From a virus, in IMG/VR virus record IMGVR_UViG_3300046796_000573, positions 1 to 59,566 of that record: a DNA stretch of 59,566 nt; one strand, 5' to 3'. Both the position numbers and the translations under genes were made by a program. Position 1 is the first letter of the stretch. The number at the start of each line of letters is the position of its first letter. The notes under the pieces are model-generated. The model was not told the origin of the DNA. It ran no database searches and worked only from the letters and a program-made list of their open reading frames with translations. Of the stretch, positions 57,652 to 59,566 are shown in pieces.

Positions 57652-59039
57652 ACCCCAACGGCACCGTCGACCAGATCGTCACCCGCGTGGCCGACCAGGC
57701 CGTGGGCGTGATGGAGCACTGGACGGCGGTGGTGCAGCACGCGGCTGAAGCGCCCGCGTCGAACCCGCAGCTCCGCGCCGCCAACATCTACGCGTCGCTG
57801 CGCACGCTGCCCGCCAAGCCGCTGGCCGAGCTGCTGTTCCGCGAGAGCTTGCGCGGCGCCATGCTGGGCGCGCTCGACGTGGATTGGGAGATCGCCACCG
57901 GCAAGCGCGTGGAGGAGCCGCTGGCCTTCACGCTCGGCGACGACGACCCGCCTGCGCAGGGGTCGGCCGCCGACTACGAGCTGCACGGCTTCGCGCAGAA
58001 GCCCTTCGAGGAGGCCATCGCCGACTTCAAGGAGCGCAAGAGCATCACGAAGAAGGCGTGGAAGCGCCTGACGCAGGAGCAGCGGCAGGACGCCTTCACG
58101 GTGGCGGGTCCGGCGCGGCAGTCGTTCGTCGACGTCGTGCGCGACGCCGTTGGTGATCACCTGCGCGAGGGCATCGACCTGCGCCTGTGGGCCAAGGAGA
58201 TCACGGAGCGGCTCGAGGAGGCCGGCTTTGCCGCGCTCAATCCCAGCCACGCGCAGCTGGTGGCGCGGCAGGCCATCTCGACGTCGTACTCGCAGGGCAG
58301 GCTCCAACAGGCCAAGGCGCCCGAGGTGCTGCGCACGCACCCGTATTGGCAGATCAGCGGCGTGGACGATCGCACCACGCGGCCCACGCACGAGGCGTGT
58401 CACGGCATCACCCTGCCGGCGACCGATCCGTTCTGGGCGCGGTGCTACCCACCGTTCGGGTTCAACTGCCGGTGCAACGTGATCACCCGGCGCAAGGGCC
58501 CGGAGGCGAGCAGCGCGGCCTACCCGCAGCTGGCCCAGCTGCCCGACAAGGGCTACGACGCGCACGGCGCGGGGAGCGTCAGCCTGGTGCGGCGGATCGC
58601 GCTCGCGCTCGGTGCCACGCCCACCGCGGCCGAGGCGCGGCAGATCATCCGCGAGACGCGCGCTCTCCGCCCTGCGCTCGAGCACCCGGCCGAGCTGCAC
58701 CGCATCGATCCGCACGACGCCCACCAGCTGGCGCAGTGGAAGCACCCGACCGATGCCAGCCGTGTGGTCCCGAGGACGCCCTTTGCCGGTGTCGCCTTCG
58801 AGCGGTCGCACCTGCGGCACCACCTTGCGCCGGCGGAGGTGACGATGGCGCTGGCGGAGATGGGCACCGAGCCGATCGACCGTGCCGCGATCGAGCACGA
58901 GCTGCTCCACCCAACCGCAGCACCGCCACGCCTGCGCCGCACGGGCCGCCTGGTGCACATCGCCGACAGGGCGCACTTCGTGGCGCGCGCGCTCGAGAGC
59001 CGCAGGCTGTGGACGCCGATGCCTGTTAGAGTCAGCTGA
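57648..59039 (+). CDS. MuF-type head morphogenesis protein (Mu gp30/F-like)
   Basis: 463 residues. The MuF core lies at about 232-283: 'YWQISGVDDRTTRPTHEACH' then 'PPFGFNCRCNVITRRKG', the conserved W...DxRT...H...PPxxxxCRC pattern. MuF proteins are minor head proteins carried in the virion. About 180 residues follow the core; in many phages this place carries an effector or toxin domain, but no catalytic motif was recognised here. The N-terminal region binds the portal in relatives. Confidence 0.8.
   Translation: MNPNGTVDQIVTRVADQAVGVMEHWTAVVQHAAEAPASNPQLRAANIYASLRTLPAKPLAELLFRESLRGAMLGALDVDWEIATGKRVEEPLAFTLGDDDPPAQGSAADYELHGFAQKPFEEAIADFKERKSITKKAWKRLTQEQRQDAFTVAGPARQSFVDVVRDAVGDHLREGIDLRLWAKEITERLEEAGFAALNPSHAQLVARQAISTSYSQGRLQQAKAPEVLRTHPYWQISGVDDRTTRPTHEACHGITLPATDPFWARCYPPFGFNCRCNVITRRKGPEASSAAYPQLAQLPDKGYDAHGAGSVSLVRRIALALGATPTAAEARQIIRETRALRPALEHPAELHRIDPHDAHQLAQWKHPTDASRVVPRTPFAGVAFERSHLRHHLAPAEVTMALAEMGTEPIDRAAIEHELLHPTAAPPRLRRTGRLVHIADRAHFVARALESRRLWTPMPVRVS
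59027..59032 (+). promoter_or_regulatory. Start-proximal -10-like box (TAGAGT)
   Basis: TAGAGT lies 6 nt before the ATG at 59039, inside the end of the MuF gene, so it is not built from a stop codon. Confidence 0.45.
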
Positions 59040-59281
59040 TGCAGGTCAACAAGCGCAGCCTCGCGGACATCGAAGCGGCCCTCGCAGCACAGGGCTTGAC
59101 CATCACCAAGCGCAACGACGTGGACGGCACCGAGCTGGCCGAGGGCGAGCTGGGTAAGCCGTTCCGCGGGCCCATGCTGTTGAAGGTCGGTGGCATGTCG
59201 CGGCACGACCGGCGCAAGCTCAAGGCGCAGATGCGGGCCAAGGGGCACGACGTCCGCGTGCTCGCTCCCGACCCCGAGTAG
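59039..59281 (+). CDS. Small protein after the MuF gene
   Basis: 80 residues, TGATG overlap. 'LADIEAALAAQGLTITKRND' suggests a helix-strand start, and 'SRHDRRKLKAQMRAKGHDVR' is strongly basic. Possibly a small DNA-binding or head accessory protein. No family recognised. Confidence 0.6.
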   Translation: MQVNKRSLADIEAALAAQGLTITKRNDVDGTELAEGELGKPFRGPMLLKVGGMSRHDRRKLKAQMRAKGHDVRVLAPDPE

Positions 59282-59293
59282 GCCGCACGAACC

Positions 59294-59322
59294 TTGCAGG
59301 CTGACCAGCGTTCGGGTCCGCT
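59294..59322 (+). promoter_or_regulatory. Candidate promoter TTGCAG-N17-TCCGCT
   Basis: TTGCAG (59294-59299) and TCCGCT (59317-59322) have a 17-nt spacer, and the -10 ends 6 nt before the ATG at 59329. Same layout as before the portal gene. Confidence 0.5.
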
Positions 59323-59328
59323 CCCGTC

Positions 59329-59566
59329 ATGGCGAACCTGTTCAAGCTGATTGGGCAAGCGATCCGCTCGAGCCCTGGCTTGGTCGGCAAGATGCTTGCC
59401 CGCACCACCTACCTGCACCGCATGGACCAGGTGGACGCCGCTGCTGCTGCGGCCAACTCGCTCCACGCGGCGCAGGCCACCGTCGGCGCTGCGGTGCTCA
59501 CCTGGCTGAAGTCCGACCTGATCGCGGGTGGCCTCACCGCGTTGGCCGCGTGTCCGCGTCAGCTCC
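59329..59566 (+). CDS. Virion-region protein of unknown function, N-terminal part (continues at base 1)
   Basis: The first 37 codons are unique. The remainder of this piece lies in the terminal repeat and continues as 1-561. The joined protein is 223 residues and starts MANLFKLIGQAIRSSPGLVG. A hydrophobic/basic N-terminal helix precedes an Ala-rich stretch (VDAAAAAANSLHAAQATVG) before the beta-rich body. Gene order places it between the MuF-region gene and the capsid protease gene. Confidence 0.85.
   Translation, partial: MANLFKLIGQAIRSSPGLVGKMLARTTYLHRMDQVDAAAAAANSLHAAQATVGAAVLTWLKSDLIAGGLTALAACPRQL
59440..59566. repeat. Terminal direct repeat, right copy
   Basis: This is an exact copy of bases 1-127. 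Merging the copies gives a 59,439-bp circle and one uninterrupted 223-residue gene across the junction. The length, 127, equals a common maximum assembler k-mer, which favours an assembly overlap over a biological repeat. Confidence 0.95.

Noticed and set aside
1-59566. Integrase, transposase, tRNA genes, RNA polymerase or DNA polymerase of the phage
   Set aside because: No reading frame showed the signature motifs, and no cloverleaf-like sequence was noticed. Absence is by eye only.

Overview
The window is the complete, very GC-rich genome of a tailed phage with a contractile tail (myovirus morphology). It was assembled as a circle: bases 1-127 are repeated exactly at 59440-59566, so the unit genome is 59,439 bp and one virion gene crosses the arbitrary cut (59329 to 561 after closing). 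No integrase, Mu-type transposase or tRNA gene is visible. The head and tail genes follow the phage Mu order closely. Replication is of the theta type, with an initiator/loader, a DnaB helicase and a RusA resolvase. The phage therefore looks like a Mu-type virion joined to a lambda-like replication module. The host is not identified. The base composition, the lipoprotein signals and the start-proximal -10 boxes suggest a GC-rich bacterium in which leaderless transcripts are common.

Layout. (1) 52304-59566 and 1-8187: terminase, portal, MuF protein, protease with nested scaffold, decoration and major capsid proteins, connectors and tail sheath. (2) 8201-18401: tail tube, tail assembly chaperone with a -1 ribosomal frameshift, tape measure, and a baseplate set equivalent to Mu N, P, gp45, gp47 and gp48. 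(3) 18415-23848: fibre-like proteins, including a large SGNH-esterase tail protein. (4) 23899-28293: small membrane proteins, a lipoprotein, a lysozyme-like protein, an amidase endolysin and a two-helix holin candidate. (5) 28285-43961, minus strand: one long translationally coupled early operon. It holds an adenine methyltransferase, a Gp37/Gp68-type protein, a RecT-like annealing protein with a YqaJ exonuclease, an SMC-like ATPase, a DUF932-like protein, HTH proteins and a DpdA-type deazaguanine DNA transglycosylase. (6) 43962-44153: divergent control region. (7) 44154-48984, plus strand: replication genes, with an iteron-like array inside the initiator gene. (8) 49087-52089: a DNA-modification cassette consisting of a ParB/TET-like fusion, a TAGT-type glycosyltransferase, an APH-type kinase and a nucleotidyltransferase.

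The most unusual points are four. The DNA-modification cassette begins with what looks like a ParB-like domain fused in frame to the back half of a TET/JBP oxygenase, and the same genome carries a DpdA homologue and an adenine methyltransferase. At least 16 plus-strand genes have a TANNNT box exactly 6-7 nt before the start codon, often built from the previous gene's TAG stop codon. A 7-bp motif is repeated in all three codon phases of the initiator gene. In the early operon, a long out-of-phase overlap appears to have coding character in both frames.

How the parts work together: the divergent region probably launches the early leftward operon and the rightward replication genes. The modification genes lie just before the packaging genes, so DNA would be modified before it is packaged. 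Structural genes then run through the circle junction, mostly as coupled ATGA/GTGA pairs broken into short units by start-proximal promoters. All functions are inferred by reading the sequence; no database search was possible.
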